A stretch of DNA of 64,000 nt from Tupaia tana (GCA_026018925.1 JAKSZU010000004.1:16088095-16152094); one strand, 5' to 3'. Positions 31,593 to 43,810 are shown, counted from the first letter of the stretch. The notes: generated by a model not told the origin, from the letters alone. Numbers and translations are program-made.

Positions 31593-31711
31593 GCTCAAAT
31601 TTTTTTTGAGAGACAGGGTCTCACTAGGTACCCAAGCTGGCTTCAAACTCATGGTCCTCCTCCTGCCTCAGCCTACCAAGTAGCTGGGATTGTGTGTACC
31701 ACTGTGCCCAG
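31593..31711 (-). mobile_element. 7SL-derived SINE monomer fragment (FLAM/B1/Tu-like)
   Basis: TTTTTTTTGAGAGACAGGG, TCTCACTAGGTACCCAAGCT, CTCCTGCCTCAGCCTACCAA and GTAGCTGGGATTGTGTG are antisense Alu-monomer wording. Possible 8-bp TSD ATCAAAGA. It is the only one in the window. Confidence 0.85.
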
Positions 31712-31751
31712 ATCAAAGATAAAATTTTAGTTCTTAAAGAGCAAATGTTGG

Positions 31752-31938
31752 GGCCAGCCAGTGGCATGGTGGTTAAGGCACTGGATTCCCACAGGGCCAA
31801 CTGCATGGTTCGAGTCCCAGACCTTTCTGCTTGAAAATCACACTGGGCACATGTGCATGCATGCCCAGAATCCTGAGAGGAAACTGGAAGAGAAGGGGTT
31901 GCAGTATGGTCACCCCCTCTGGGGAACTGATTTCTCAC

Positions 31939-31986
<48 letters not shown>

Positions 31987-31997
31987 CAGCAAATGCA
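31752..31997 (+). mobile_element. SINE C with long (CT)n
   Basis: Head GGGGCCAGCCAGTGGCATGG; about 19 CT units at 31942-31979; no poly(A), running straight into the next SINE. Confidence 0.9.
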
Positions 31998-31999
31998 TT

Positions 32000-32267
32000 A
32001 GGGCCAGCAGATGGCGTAGTGGTTACGTCACTGGACTCCCACATGGCCAACTGCAGTTCAAGTCCTGAACCCTGAGGCACGCCGGGTATGTGTTTGTGCT
32101 CACCCAAGATCCCGGGAGAAGAATGAAGGAGAAGGGGTTACAGTGTGGCCATCCCCCTCGGGGATGATTTCTCACTTTCCCTCTCACTGTCTCTGTCTCT
32201 ATCTCTCTTCCGCGAGTACGCAAACCCTAAGGCAACAACCTCTTAAAACACACACACACACACACTT
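32000..32267 (+). mobile_element. SINE C
   Basis: GGGCCAGCAGATGGCGTAGT head (CTCF-core-like); tail ends in (CA)n at 32248-32265. Confidence 0.9.
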
Positions 32268-32339
32268 ACTATTGTACTTTGATATTCTTAATTCCATTAC
32301 AATCCAGTCAGAGCCTCTCTTTTTTTATTTATTTGTGTG

Positions 32340-32767
32340 TGTGTTTTAGGTTTTTGTCATAGGGTATATGTACTTACTGGAGAGACAGACAGTGAGAGGG
32401 AAAGTGAAAAATGACCCCCAGGGGGGTGGCCATGCCATAATCCCTTCTCTTCCATTCTCCTCCTGGGATTTTGGGCACACATGCACAGATGTCAGGCATG
32501 AATTTCTTTTTTTTTTTTTTTTTAGTATTTATTTAATTAATTCCATTTGTTATTAGAGACAGAGAGAGAAAGGGAAAGTGAGAAAGCAAGCCTCCAGGCC
32601 CAGGACTCGAACCATGGTCAGTTGGCTGTGTGGGAGTCCAGTGCCTTAACCACCATGCCCCGTGCTGGCCCCTGGGTGTGAGTTTCAGATTGCGAGGTCC
32701 AGGACTCCATTGCAACCTGCCTTGTGAGAATCCAGCACCTTAACCACTGTGCCACCTGCTGGACCCC
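32340..32767 (-). mobile_element. SINE C host, split by SINE B
   Basis: Outer parts 32340-32503 and 32673-32767 join to make one minus-strand copy. GGCATGAATTT and GGGTGTGAGTTT at the break are the duplicated target. Head end GTGCCACCTGCTGGACC. Confidence 0.9.
32504..32672 (-). mobile_element. SINE B nested in SINE C
   Basis: Poly(T), AGTATTTATTTAATTAATTC tail, head end CATGCCCCGTGCTGGCCCC. Confidence 0.9.
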
Positions 32768-32951
32768 ACAGCCTCTCTATTTAAGTACCAGATGACCGGT
32801 TTGAGAGCATTTTGAATATAACCACACCCACAGGTATGGCAGGAGCCTCTCCCTTCCTCCAGCTGATTGCCGAAAAGCAGCACCCACAAAGTAATGGACT
32901 TCCATGGCTCCAAACGTTCCGCCAACCTGCCTGTTCCCCGTCCCTCTGTAG

Positions 32952-33224
<273 letters not shown>

Positions 33225-33611
33225 TGAGGGAGCTTTTCTCTTGATTCTCTCTAATATTTTAGAACAAGATATGTGGTGATAAAAATATCATTCCCAAAGT
33301 CAAGAACTCCATCAACTTTCCATCACCCCAACCTATAACTGTATTGTTTCTCACCCTACCCTCTCCCTCCCGTCAGAGTTGAAGTATATGTTCTTTCTAC
33401 CTAGGGCTAATTTCTATTTATCCTACACTTGAATCCCTTCCCACCTGCTTAGGGACTTCTCTCCGTAGCTTTCATCTCTGCCTCATCACCAAGTTTTTGC
33501 ATCAATATATACTGATACCTCTTCTACCTTAAAAAAAATAAAATAAAATCTCTGTCTCAACCCTATACTCCAGCCAGCCCCATCTCTTAATAGTGAAGCT
33601 TCTTGAAAAGG

Positions 33612-33838
33612 TTGTTGGGGTTGGCTCATTGGTAAATGTGACGCTCTGCAAGGATGACCCACATGGGAAGGTTTCGGGTTCATGTCCGGAGACCTCACTG
33701 AGTACACCAGCCACGTCCATACCCCTGATCCAGGGCTGGCTGAAGCTGGAGGTGCTTCACAGCATCATAGACCCTGTTGTAGGTGCTGTTCCTTTCTCAC
33801 TCTCTCTTTGTCTCCCTCACTCATAGAGGAAATGAACA
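33612..33838 (+). mobile_element. SINE D
   Basis: GGCTCATTGGTAAATGTGAC head, GGCTGGCTGAAGCTGGAGGT, tail CATAGAGGAAATGAACAG. Confidence 0.82.
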
Positions 33839-33844
33839 GATCAT

Positions 33845-34082
33845 TTTCTTTTCATTTTTTAAGACTTTTTTGCTATAGGGTACATGTACTAGCCAGAGAG
33901 ATGGAGAGACAGAAAGTGAGAAATCACCCCCTGGAGGGATAGCCACGCCACAATCCCTTCTCCTCCACTCTCCTCAGAACTTTGGGCATGTACTCACACG
34001 TGCCCGGCATGAGTTTCGACCTTTCAGGTCCAGGCCTCGAACCACAGTTGGCTGTATGGGAGTCCAGCCGTCTGCTGGTCTG
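33845..34082 (-). mobile_element. SINE A
   Basis: TTTTTTGCTATAGGGTACAT to CCAGCCGTCTGCTGGTCTG; about 20 bp of the head deleted. Confidence 0.88.
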
Positions 34083-34417
34083 TCTTTTAATTTTTTAAAG
34101 AAAAAAAAAAGTTGTTGACTCCTTGTCTCCACTTCTCTCCAAGGGTTTCTCCTCACCCACTGCAGGCTGACTCTTATCCTCCCAACTGCACTCTTACAGG
34201 TCTATCCAAGTGGTGTTCTAATTGCCAATCCCAACGGCTATACTCAGTCCTTGTATGTGAGCTCTCGGTGGCATTTGTCAATCAACCTTTTCCACTTCTC
34301 AAAACACTCCCTTCCCACTTCTCCCTTGATTGCTGTGATACCAATTCTCTTGGTTTTCTCCATCTTTCTGTCCATTCCTTCTCTTCTTCAGTTGTCTCTT
34401 AAATATCGGTGTTTTGG

Positions 34418-34643
34418 GACTAGCAGGTGGCATGGTGGCTAAGGTGCTGGACTCCCACGTGGTCAGCCACGGTTTGAGTTCCGTACCTTGTGGCTTGAAA
34501 TTCACACTGGGTGCATGTGTATGCATGCCCAGGATCCCAGGAGGAGAATGGAGGAGAAGGGACTGCAGCATGGCCATCCACCTGGGGATGATTTTTAACT
34601 TTCCTTCTCACTGTCTCTCTCAAAAACCTTAAAAAAAAAAAGT
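34418..34643 (+). mobile_element. SINE A/C hybrid
   Basis: Head GCAGGTGGCATGGTGGCTAA, A-type body, 3' end shortened to CACTGTCTCTCTCAAAAACC. Imperfect TSD TCGGTGTTT / TTGGTGTTT. Confidence 0.88.
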
Positions 34644-34864
34644 TGGTGTTTCTTGGGACTCCGTGCACATCTCTCTCCTCTGCTCCTTCTCAGACTCTCC
34701 CAGGGAAATGATTTATTGTCACGATGCCAACTCAACTCCAGTTTGAGGACTCTCCGAACATCTCTCTGGACTCTGAGCTCCAATCCCTGTTGAGGACTGT
34801 ACATGTTCAACTCCAGCTCTACTCTTAGGCCACAGACATCTCTCACAGTTCTGGCTGTGAAAGC

Positions 34865-35050
34865 AGGGAGTGAGACGAGAGCATAAGAAGAGGGAGCACA
34901 TTTTGTTAGAAAAGTTTGGTTTGGGAAACACCGAGTTTGAGGCACCTGTGCTCAGGGAGGTGGATCAGAGCTGGCAACAGATTTGGTGTCGTTGAGGTGA
35001 CAGTTTGAGTCATGACTGGATTTGAGGATATTTCTGTCCCGTGTGCCCAT
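34865..35050 (-). mobile_element. L2 fragment, antisense
   Basis: CACCGAGTTTGAGGCACCTG and GAGCTGGCAACAGATTTGG are like the antisense L2 'TTGAGTTTGAGGTGCCTG' region. Confidence 0.55.
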
Positions 35051-35054
35051 GGCA

Positions 35055-35640
35055 TCCTATGGTTTTACCTATGACCCTTTCATGGTGTATTTTATCCCTG
35101 CCTGAACCTCTCCCTTTTCTAAGCCCTCTCTGTATTTGACTAACTCCTACTCTATGATTCAACTCTCAGTGTAGACATCACCTTCTCAGGAAGCCCTTTC
35201 CTGAACCCCAGACTAGCTTAGATTCCCCTGTAGACTCACAGCACTTTCTTAAATGGTTTTTGGCTCTAGGATATATGTGCTTTCCAGAGAGAGAGACACA
35301 CACAGAGAGAGAACATCTCCCAGGAAGGATGGCCACTCCACAATCCAGTCTCCTTGGGATTTGGGGCACACACACATACACTCCTGGCATGATTTTCAAG
35401 CTACTAGTTCCAGGACTCAAACCATTGAGCCATTCATATAGAATCCAGCACCTTAACCTCCATGCCACCTGCTGGAGGTTCCTCAATCTTAGCAGTCATA
35501 ATACCTGCTTATACCTCTCTTCCCCACCCCCACTGGGTTGTAAACTCTCTTAAGGCAGGATCTGCATCTATTCTACTCAGCTCTCTATTTTTGTCACCAA
35601 GTACAGTGCCTGGTGTGTATTTGCTAAATAAAGGAATGAA
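35055..35640 (+). mobile_element. L2 LINE 3' end, sense, split by a SINE
   Basis: CTCAGGAAGCCCTTTCCTGA before and GTTGTAAACTCTCTTAAGGC, GTACAGTGCCTGGTGTGTAT, GGAATGAATAAA after the SINE. Confidence 0.9.
35250..35477 (-). mobile_element. SINE C in L2
   Basis: GGTTTTTGGCTCTAGGATAT; head end CTCCATGCCACCTGCTGGAG (CTCF-core-like). Confidence 0.88.
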
Positions 35641-35732
35641 TAAACCCGAGTCCACAGCTAGGAGGGACTAGAGGGTTAAGTAAACATAGCTCTCTTCTTC
35701 TTACATTTAAGTCATTGATAAAATGACTAAGC

Positions 35733-35890
35733 GGAGGCAAAGCAGTGGTGCAGCAGTAATGCAACTGGACACGTGAGAAAGGCCCTGGGTTTGCATCCGA
35801 GGACCCCCTGAGCACCCGGGCACTCGTGTGTACTTGTGTACCTGTGATACGGGCTGGCCAGGACTCGTGGGTGGAGATCAGTTGGAAGTG

Positions 35891-35950
<60 letters not shown>

Positions 35951-35970
35951 AAACACACAGAAGAAAAAAT
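35733..35970 (+). mobile_element. SINE D with long (CT)n
   Basis: GCAAAGCAGTGGTGCAGCAG head, ACGGGCTGGCCAGGACTCG, then about 29 CT units (35891-35950), the longest dinucleotide run here. Confidence 0.85.
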
Positions 35971-35984
35971 TTAAAAATAATTAC

Positions 35985-36256
35985 CCAGATGACAAGCAGC
36001 ATTGTGGTTATTGGCAATGGACTCCCTTTCACGTGGCTGATAGTGGTTTGGATCCCCGACCCGGTGGCTTGAAAATCAGAACAAGCACCTGTGCGTGCAT
36101 GCCCAAGATTCCAGGAGGAAAATGGAGGAGAAGGGATTGCAGTGTGGCCATCCCCACTGGGGGTGATTTCTCGCTTTCCCTCTATCTCTGTCTCTCTCTC
36201 TTTTTCTCTCCTCTCAGTAAGCACACACACACACTGGCAGAAACTTAAAAAAAGAA
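35985..36256 (+). mobile_element. SINE C
   Basis: ACAAGCAGCATTGTGGTTAT head, AGAATGGAGGAGAAGG-type body, (CA)n then AGAAACTTAAAAAAAG. Confidence 0.85.
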
Positions 36257-36263
36257 AATTATC

Positions 36264-36390
36264 CAGACCGGCAGGTGGCATGGTGGTTAACATGCTGGAC
36301 TCCCATATGGCCAACTGCAGTTCAAGTCTTAGACCCAGTGGCTTGAAAATCACAACAAATAAATGCATAAATAAATACATGTTTAAAAAA
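36264..36390 (+). mobile_element. SINE C, short 3'-deleted
   Basis: GGCAGGTGGCATGGTGGTTA head; goes from TTGAAAATCACAACAAATAA directly to an (AAAT)n tail. Confidence 0.85.
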
Positions 36391-36399
36391 TTCTATTAA

Positions 36400-36660
36400 A
36401 GGAACCAGCAGATGGCATTATGTTTACGCCACAGACTCCCACGTACTTGACTACAGTCAAGTCCTGAACCCGGCAGATTAAAACTCACGCCAGGCACGTG
36501 TATATGCATGCCCAAAATCCCAAGAGGAGAATGGAGGAAAAGGATTGTGGTGTGCCCATACCCCCCGGGGGGTGGTTTCTCACTTTCTGTCTCTCTGTCT
36601 CTGTCTCTCCAGCAAGCACACTTGCCCTATAGCAAAAATCTTTCTCAAAAAACCAAAAAA
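36400..36660 (+). mobile_element. SINE A (older subtype)
   Basis: ACCAGCAGATGGCATTATGT head; CACTTGCCCTATAGCAAAAA end. Confidence 0.92.
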
Positions 36661-36672
36661 TTAGCCGTACTG

Positions 36673-36759
36673 AGTATGTATGTGTGTGCATGCCCCAAAA
36701 TCCTGATAGGATGGAGAAATGGAAGAAAAGGGATTGCAACATGAACATTCCCCACTGGG

Positions 36760-36800
<41 letters not shown>

Positions 36801-36832
36801 GTGCATATGATCTCTGGCAATAGAAAATAATT
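36673..36832 (+). mobile_element. SINE C, 5'-truncated
   Basis: Starts in the body (GTATGTATGTGTGTGCATGC); CT run 36764-36797. Confidence 0.85.
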
Positions 36833-36862
36833 TATTTTTTAAGAAATTGTTTTTAAAATTAT

Positions 36863-37330
36863 TGGGACCAGGACCAGCAGTTAGCGTAATGCCTATGTTG
36901 CTGGACTCCCATGTAGTCGACCGTGGTTTGAGTCTTGGACCCAGTGGCTTAAAACTCACGCCAGGCACGTGTGCATGCGTGCCCAAGATCCCAAGAAGAG
37001 AATGGAGGAGAAGGGATTGCGGCATGGCCATCCCCCCTGGGAGGTGATTTCTCACTTTCTGTCTCTCTATTTCTCTCTCTGTCTTTCTGGCAAGCGCATG
37101 CACCCTATAGTGAAAACCTCTCCTGGGGACCAGCAGGTGTTGTGGTGGTTAAGACACTGGACACTCCCACATGGCCGACCACAGTTCAAGTCCTGGACCT
37201 AGTGGCTTTCTTTTTCACTTTCTCTCTTTCTCTCTGCCTCTCTCTGATCAAATTAAAATAAATAAATGAATAAATAAAATTCTAAAAAAATAAAAAATAA
37301 AAAAACCTCTTCAAAAAGAAAAAAAAAAAA
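36863..37330 (+). mobile_element. SINE A host, tail split by SINE B
   Basis: Young-type head AGCAGTTAGCGTAATGCC. The AAAACCTCTCC end is interrupted at 37125 and repeated (AAAACCTCTTC) after the B copy. Confidence 0.92.
37125..37306 (+). mobile_element. SINE B nested in SINE A tail
   Basis: GGGGACCAGCAGGTGTTGTG head; target AAAACCTCT duplicated. Shows B was active after this A copy landed. Confidence 0.92.
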
Positions 37331-37335
37331 ACGAA

Positions 37336-37457
37336 AGGAAAATGAAGGAGAAGGGATTGCAGCATGACCATCCCCCCCAGGGAGTAGCTTCTCTCTTTCC
37401 CTCTCTCTGTCTCTCTCTAGTAAGTGCATGTCCTGTGCAAAAATAAATAAATAAAGC
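37336..37457 (+). mobile_element. SINE, 3' half only
   Basis: GAAGGAGAAGGGATTGCAGC to GTGCATGTCCTGTGCAAAAA. Confidence 0.82.
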
Positions 37458-37497
37458 ATGGAGATTACTGGTCTATCTCCCTACCCCCACCCACTTT

Positions 37498-37746
37498 TGT
37501 TGTTTTTTAAGAGATTTTTCCAATAGGGCACATGTGCTCACTGGAGAGACAAAGAGAAAGAAAGCAAGAAATCACCCCACAGGGGGATGGCCGTACTACA
37601 ATCCCTTCTCCTCCGTTCTCCTCTTGGGATCTTGGGTATGCACTTACACACGCCCAGCATGTTTTAAGCCATGAGGTCTGGGACTTGAACCACAGTCGAC
37701 CACACTGAAGTCCAGCGATGTAACCATTATGCCATCTGCTGGTCCC
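37498..37746 (-). mobile_element. SINE A
   Basis: GATTTTTCCAATAGGGCACA to TATGCCATCTGCTGGTCCC (CTCF-core-like head). Confidence 0.92.
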
Positions 37747-38021
37747 AGATTGAGATCAATTTCTAATAAGCAGTGGTTCCCCCAAATCATGCTTCGAGAA
37801 ACTTCAATGCCTATAATCTGGCTTCTGTCCTCACAGCTCATGACACTCACCTCACCGAGGTTCTCAACCACTCTCTGTTGCCTAACCTGGAGTCCCCTTT
37901 TCCGTACTGATCTTAGTAACATTGTTCATTTCACACAACGTGAATGAGGAAGGTGCAGGTGTAGGGTCAGTTCCTGTCTTTCTTTAAAACTTTGATATTT
38001 TACTCATCATGGATTTAAAAT

Positions 38022-38272
38022 GTTTTTTAATTAATTAATTTATTTTCCTATAGGATGCTTGTGCTTGCCAGATAGAGTCAGAGAGACAGAGAGGGAGAGT
38101 AAAAAATCACCCTCGGGGGGATGATCACACTGCAGTCCCTTCTCCATTCTCCTCTTGGGATTGGGGCAAACGCAAGATTTTCCCGCTTTTGAGCCCGAGA
38201 CTTGAGACTTGAACTGTGGAGTCGGCTCTGTGTGATCCAGATGCCATAACCTCCATGCCGCCTGCTGGCCTG
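38022..38272 (-). mobile_element. SINE C
   Basis: TTTTCCTATAGGATGCTTGT; head end ATGCCGCCTGCTGGCCTGG. Confidence 0.85.
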
Positions 38273-38936
38273 GCCCTTTTCGATCTCCAAATGTTACATG
38301 GAAGCATTACTTTTTTACTGAGTCTTTCCGTGCTCCTTTAAATTTCAAGCGCCTCCCTCTAGTCCCACCCTGCCCAACCACTGCCCTTCTTAAACTCTCT
38401 TCTCTCCCTTCTCCTGTTCCCGGTTCTCAGTCACTGTGGCGGGATCTTTCCTACCGACCCTGTAAGTATTCCAAGGGTTCTGTGTCCTGTCCCCTCGTCC
38501 TGTCCCCTCATTTCTCACTCAGTCATGGCTCTTCCCACCCCAGGCCTCGTGTCTTTCTCCACGTCACAAGTGCCGCACGGTGCCGGACGTCCGGCGGACA
38601 CTCGGCGCATGCTGAAGGACGGCGTGAACCGTGTAGATTCAGTTTCCACACCTGGGATCATTCGGAATTCCCTACTCTCTGGGACCTTGTCGTGTAACAG
38701 AGAAAGTAGAGCAGCCGGAAGTGATTCTTGGATGGTGTTTCAAATTAGCCATCCCCTGCACCTCCCCAGCCCTCCTGGGAGAGTGGATTTGGGAGGAATC
38801 AGTATAACATCATCGCCTTTTGCACATTTGGCCACCGCGTAATTCCGCAGAAGCCTAAACCTCTTTTTCAAGCTTGAACTCCCAGAACAGGTGACTAAAA
38901 CTAAGTATTTATATATAATGATAAAATGTTAGCCAC
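38273..38936. other. Intronic unique sequence
   Basis: Pyrimidine-rich first half, CpG-containing patch near 38,560-38,620. A donor-like CTG|TAAGTA at 38461 lacks a matching exon I can support. Confidence 0.45.
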
Positions 38937-39112
38937 GGGGCTGGCAGGTGGCGTGGTGGTTAAGGGTGCTGGACTCCCATATGGCCAACCATGGTTCAAG
39001 TCCCGGACCTGGTGGCTTGGTTTCTCACTTTCTCTCTTTCTCTCTCTCTGTTCCCCTCTGATGAAATTAAAGATAAATAAATAAAGCTAGATAAAATATT
39101 TAAAAAAAAAAA
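38937..39112 (+). mobile_element. SINE B
   Basis: TSD AAAATGTTAGCCAC at 38924-38937 and about 39111-39124. Confidence 0.95.
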
Positions 39113-39117
39113 AATGT

Positions 39118-39300
39118 TAGCCACCATTTACTGAGTCCCTTCTATGTGCTAGGCACTGGGCTGGTCCCATAAAAGTATCTCATTGGAGCCTAATAACCTA
39201 GCCTAACAGGTGATTGGTATTATCTCATTTTATTGATAAGACAGCTGAGCCTTGGAAAGGTTGAGTAATTTGCTAGTAAATGGCAAAGAGAAAGCTTGAA
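39118..39300 (-). mobile_element. MIR
   Basis: CTTCTATGTGCTAGGCACTG, TATTATCTCATTTTATTGAT and ACAGCTGAGCCTTGGAAAGG. Confidence 0.9.
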
Positions 39301-39474
39301 ACTGGTCTGCTTGCTCAGACCCACGCGCCATCCACCAGCTTCAGTGTCTCCGTCTCGTGGGCAGCGCAGACCCCCAGCTCCGCCCAACACCCGTCAGGGA
39401 GGTCGGCTGCAGAAATACTCCACCCCCTGCATTTGGCCTCAAGCAAGAAGGTCTGACCATAGGAGCTCAAAGTC

Positions 39475-39640
39475 CGAGTGAGACGGCCTAGGTTCAGATC
39501 CCGGTTCCCTCAGTTCATTTTGGAACCATGGACAAATTATTAACCTGTCAGGTGGAAGCACTGAGTTCCCACCGCAGGGCTGTAGTGAGGATTACAGGCA
39601 CCGACGCCAGCTAAGGAGCCAGCACAACACCCGGCCCTGC
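39475..39640 (+). mobile_element. MIR
   Basis: CTAGGTTCAGATCCCGGTTC, then ATGGACAAATTATTAACCTG, sense orientation. Confidence 0.75.
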
Positions 39641-40796
39641 ACATAGTCAGTGCTGGTCCTGGTTAGCTACCACTGATAATGGTAACCTTCCGGAACTAAC
39701 TGCCAGGAATAATAGACCAGAAATATCCATACCGAGTGACTGCGAAAACAAGGCAAGCCTGGGGCAAAGGAAAAGACGGTGATAAAGGTGGTCGGCTGGT
39801 AACTGAAGGAAAGGGAGGCAGGGCCAGGATCATGTAGGAATAAAGACCACCACGTAGACGGGTAGCCGGACCCCAGCTATGGCGGCAACAGGCAGGGATC
39901 CTGGCTCCAGAGCAAACACTGTTTTTGCAGTCAAGAGCCTTTCCTAATGAGCCAATCTGTCTCTACTTCTATTGGCGTCCTGGGAACCGGGGTGCAGCAG
40001 GGATAATTTGCCTCACACCCCACCCCCAACAAAGCACCATTACCTCCAACCCATTACATTAGCCTTTATCAGTCGTGGAGGCGCTCAGTCATCCTCCATG
40101 AGCTGCAATAATTTCAGCTAATTTCTTAAGTGTTCTAAGAGCCTGTGATGTGTTATGAGCCTAGTAATTGTTGACTGGTTCCTTTTCTGTTGAAACTTGA
40201 TTTCATACCTTGTATCCCAGCTGATGCGTGCTCTGGCTGCTTTATTACAATGAGGCTTTTTGCAAAGACTCACATTAAAAAATAGCATTAAATACCGAGG
40301 TTGTTTTAAATCAGTTTAATTTTTCCACCATCTCCTGTTATCTTATTAGGAAGCCGTGCCATTCTTCATAAGGATAGTGACCTCCAGTGTAAAACTTGGA
40401 GCAAGTACAAAATTGAAAATTAATGATGAAGCTGATCCTCTGTAAAGTCTAAAATGAGGTGCAAAACAATGAACTGCACTGAGACCCAAGGGTGCGATGG
40501 CCATGGCTTAGGAAGGCATGGGAAATTGGCCCCCAGCTTGTCTCTGTGCACCTTTGATTCAGGAGAGCCTCCTTGCTTCCCAGAAAGCCTTTCAGAGCCG
40601 AGGTGCTGGCTGAACTGCCCAGAGGAGCTTCCTGGGGAGCAGTGAAGAAGCCCAGCCCATGAGTTACCACCTCCCCTTCAGCTAATGGCCCCTCTCAGGA
40701 TAAAGGGCATAATTCAGCTGCTTGGTCATCCCGGGCCCTTGTTGGTATCAGGGATCTGACACAGGATCTGGTTTCTACAGGAAAAACCACCCTAAA
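39641..40796. other. SINE-free intronic island before ARMH1 exon 3
   Basis: About 1.15 kb without lineage SINEs. The 40,060-40,440 part (TAATTTCAGCTAATTTCTTA, TTTATTACAATGAGGC, AAATCAGTTTAATTTTTCC) looks like a conserved enhancer core. Not coding. Confidence 0.45.
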
Positions 40797-40968
40797 GGAG
40801 ACAGTAGATGGCTTGGTGGTTAAGGTGCTGTGACTGACCACAGTTCAAGTCCCGGACCTGGCGGTTTGCTTTCTCACTTTCCCTCTCTTTCTCTCTCTCT
40901 CTCTGTCTCTCTCTCTCTGGTCAAATTAAAATAATAATAATAAATAAATAATTTTTTTTTTAAAAAAC
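40797..40968 (+). mobile_element. SINE B next to ARMH1 exon 3
   Basis: GACAGTAGATGGCTTGGTGG head; near-TSD ACCCTAAAG / ACCCTGAAG. It ends about 32 bp from the exon 3 acceptor. Confidence 0.9.
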
Positions 40969-40999
40969 CCTGAAGCCCGCTCCTTAACTTGTCATGCAG

Positions 41000-41068
41000 C
41001 TACATGACTGGCTTATGTTTAGAAAAGCTGCTGAGATCCATTGGCATCTTCTTATCAGCTGTAAGCAG
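41000..41068 (+). CDS. ARMH1: ARMH1 coding exon 3
   Basis: GTCATGCAG acceptor; GTAAGT donor. The 69 nt complete T69 and encode YMTGLCLEKLLRSIGIFLSA through S91, plus two bases of S92. A short helix-pair exon with symmetric phase (2 in, 2 out), so skipping it would keep the frame. Confidence 0.95.
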
Positions 41069-42108
<1,040 letters not shown>

Positions 42109-42282
42109 TGACAAGGGGTCGATTCCCCTCCCCCCAGGGGCCTGGGTGACATGGTGGCTGCACTCACCACTGCTATAGCTAAAAATCATCATGGTTTCCA
42201 TGTCACCACTGGAAACCCTGGATCTGTGATTTTCCTGAATTATCATTTGCTCAAATTTTTTGATAGTGGTTTTAGAAATACT

Positions 42283-42445
42283 TCATTTTATTTTTATTTA
42301 TTCATTTTCATTTGTTATTATTATATTTTAATTTGACCAGAGAGAGAAAGAGAAAGCAAGAAAGCAAGCTGCCAGGTTCGGGACTCAAACTGTGGTTTCC
42401 CTGTGGGAATCCAGCACCTTTAACCACCACGCCACCTGCCGGCCC
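42283..42445 (-). mobile_element. SINE B
   Basis: TTTTATTTTTATTTATTCAT tail; head end CACGCCACCTGCCGGCCC. Confidence 0.88.
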
Positions 42446-42448
42446 TAT

Positions 42449-42742
42449 TTATTTATTTATTTTTTTGGAGAGATATTTGCTACAGGGCGTGTGCACTCAC
42501 TGGAGAGACAGAGAAACAGAAAAGGAGAAATCACTCCCCTGGGGTGGGGATGGCTACACCACAATCACTTCTCCCCCATCCTCCTCTCAGGATTTTGGTC
42601 ACACTTGCACACAGCGTGAGTTTTAAGCTGCTGGGTCCGGGACTTGAACCATGGTCAATTAGGTGGGAATCCAGCAACATAGCCATCACACGATCTGCTG
42701 GACTCCAGCAACATAACTGGTACACCATTGCTGACCAGAAAG
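42449..42742 (-). mobile_element. SINE A with duplicated head piece
   Basis: A complete minus-strand A (42449-42702, head end CACGATCTGCTGG) is followed by a second partial head, ACTCCAGCAACATAACTGGT through ACCATTGCTGACC. Confidence 0.85.
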
Positions 42743-42765
42743 GGTACGTTTAAAATGAAGAAGTG

Positions 42766-43005
42766 GGACCGACTGCAGTTGGAGTCCCAGATCCAGTGGC
42801 TTGAAAATCATGTCAGGCATATGTGTATACACACCCAAGATCCTGAGAGGAGAATGGAGGAGAAGAGATTGCAGTGTAGCCATCCCCCCTGGGGGGGTGG
42901 TGATTTCTCACTTTCTGTCTCTCTGTCTCTCTGGTGATCATGCATGTCCTATAGCAAAAAAAGAAAAAAAAAAAAAAAACCTCTGGGAAAAAAAAAAAAA
43001 AAAAA
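42766..43005 (+). mobile_element. SINE A, 5'-truncated
   Basis: Begins at GACCGACTGCAGTTGGAGTC; ends CTATAGCAAAAAAAGAAAAA with a split poly(A). Confidence 0.88.
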
Positions 43006-43076
43006 AACCTTTCATCCATCCAGTCAACAGAGACTTAGTAATATTGTCTAAAATCCTTTGTGAAATTGAATTAGAG

Positions 43077-43282
43077 AGGCCAGCAGGTGGCGTGGTGGTT
43101 AAAGATGCTGGACTCCCACATGGCTGACCACGGTTCAAGTCCCAGACCTGGTGGCTTGCTTTCTCACGTTCCCTCTCTCTCTTTCTCTGTCTTTCTGCTC
43201 TCTCTTTCCCTGTCTTTTTCTGATCAAACTGGAAAATAATAATAAATAAAGTTAAATAAACTAATTATTAAAAAAAAAAGTT
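43077..43282 (+). mobile_element. SINE B
   Basis: GGCCAGCAGGTGGCGTGGTG (CTCF-core-like). TTGAATT recurs at both flanks. Confidence 0.92.
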
Positions 43283-43330
43283 GAATTTGAATAACTCTAG
43301 AAATAAAACTGAAATTAAAGTATTAATACT

Positions 43331-43810
43331 AGGCCAGCAGATGGTGTACCATTTGTGTTGCTGGACGCCCACATGGCCGACCAAGATTTGAGTGCAGGAC
43401 CCAGTGGCTTGAAAATCACACCAGGTGAAGGGACCAGCAGGTGGTGTGGTGGTTAAGGTGCTGGACACTCCCACATGGCTGACCACGGTTCGAGTCCCGG
43501 ATCTGGTGGCTTCCTTTCTCACTTTCCCTCTCTCTCTTTCCTCTTCTGTGTCTCTCTCTGGTCAAATTAAAATAAATGAGTGAATAAAGAAAATAAAATA
43601 AATAATTATTTAAAAAAAAAAAAAAAAAAAAAAAATCACACCAGGTGAATATGCATGTGTGCCCAAGATCCCTGGAGGAGAATGGAGAAGGGATTGCAGT
43701 GTGGCCATCCTCCCAGGGGGTGGTTTCTCACTTTTCCTCTCATTGTCTCTGTCTCTCTTTCTCTGTCAAGTGCATGTGTCCATGGCAAAAACCTCTAAAA
43801 TAAATAAAGT
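43331..43810 (+). mobile_element. SINE C host split by SINE B
   Basis: GGCCAGCAGATGGTGTACCA head; the body resumes after the insert with GAATATGCATGTGTGCCC. Confidence 0.93.
43430..43631 (+). mobile_element. SINE B nested in SINE C
   Basis: Perfect 18-bp TSD AAAATCACACCAGGTGAA at 43412-43429 and 43632-43649, the clearest nested case here. Confidence 0.97.

Larger units (their letters stand above)
33240..34860 (+). mobile_element. L2 LINE, sense, split by three SINEs
   Basis: Pieces 33240-33610, 34085-34415 and 34645-34860: CTCCTTGTCTCCACTTCTCT, GGTGGCATTTGTCAATCAAC, CTCTCCTCTGCTCCTTCTCA and CAACTCAACTCCAGTTTGAG follow L2 order. Confidence 0.72.
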
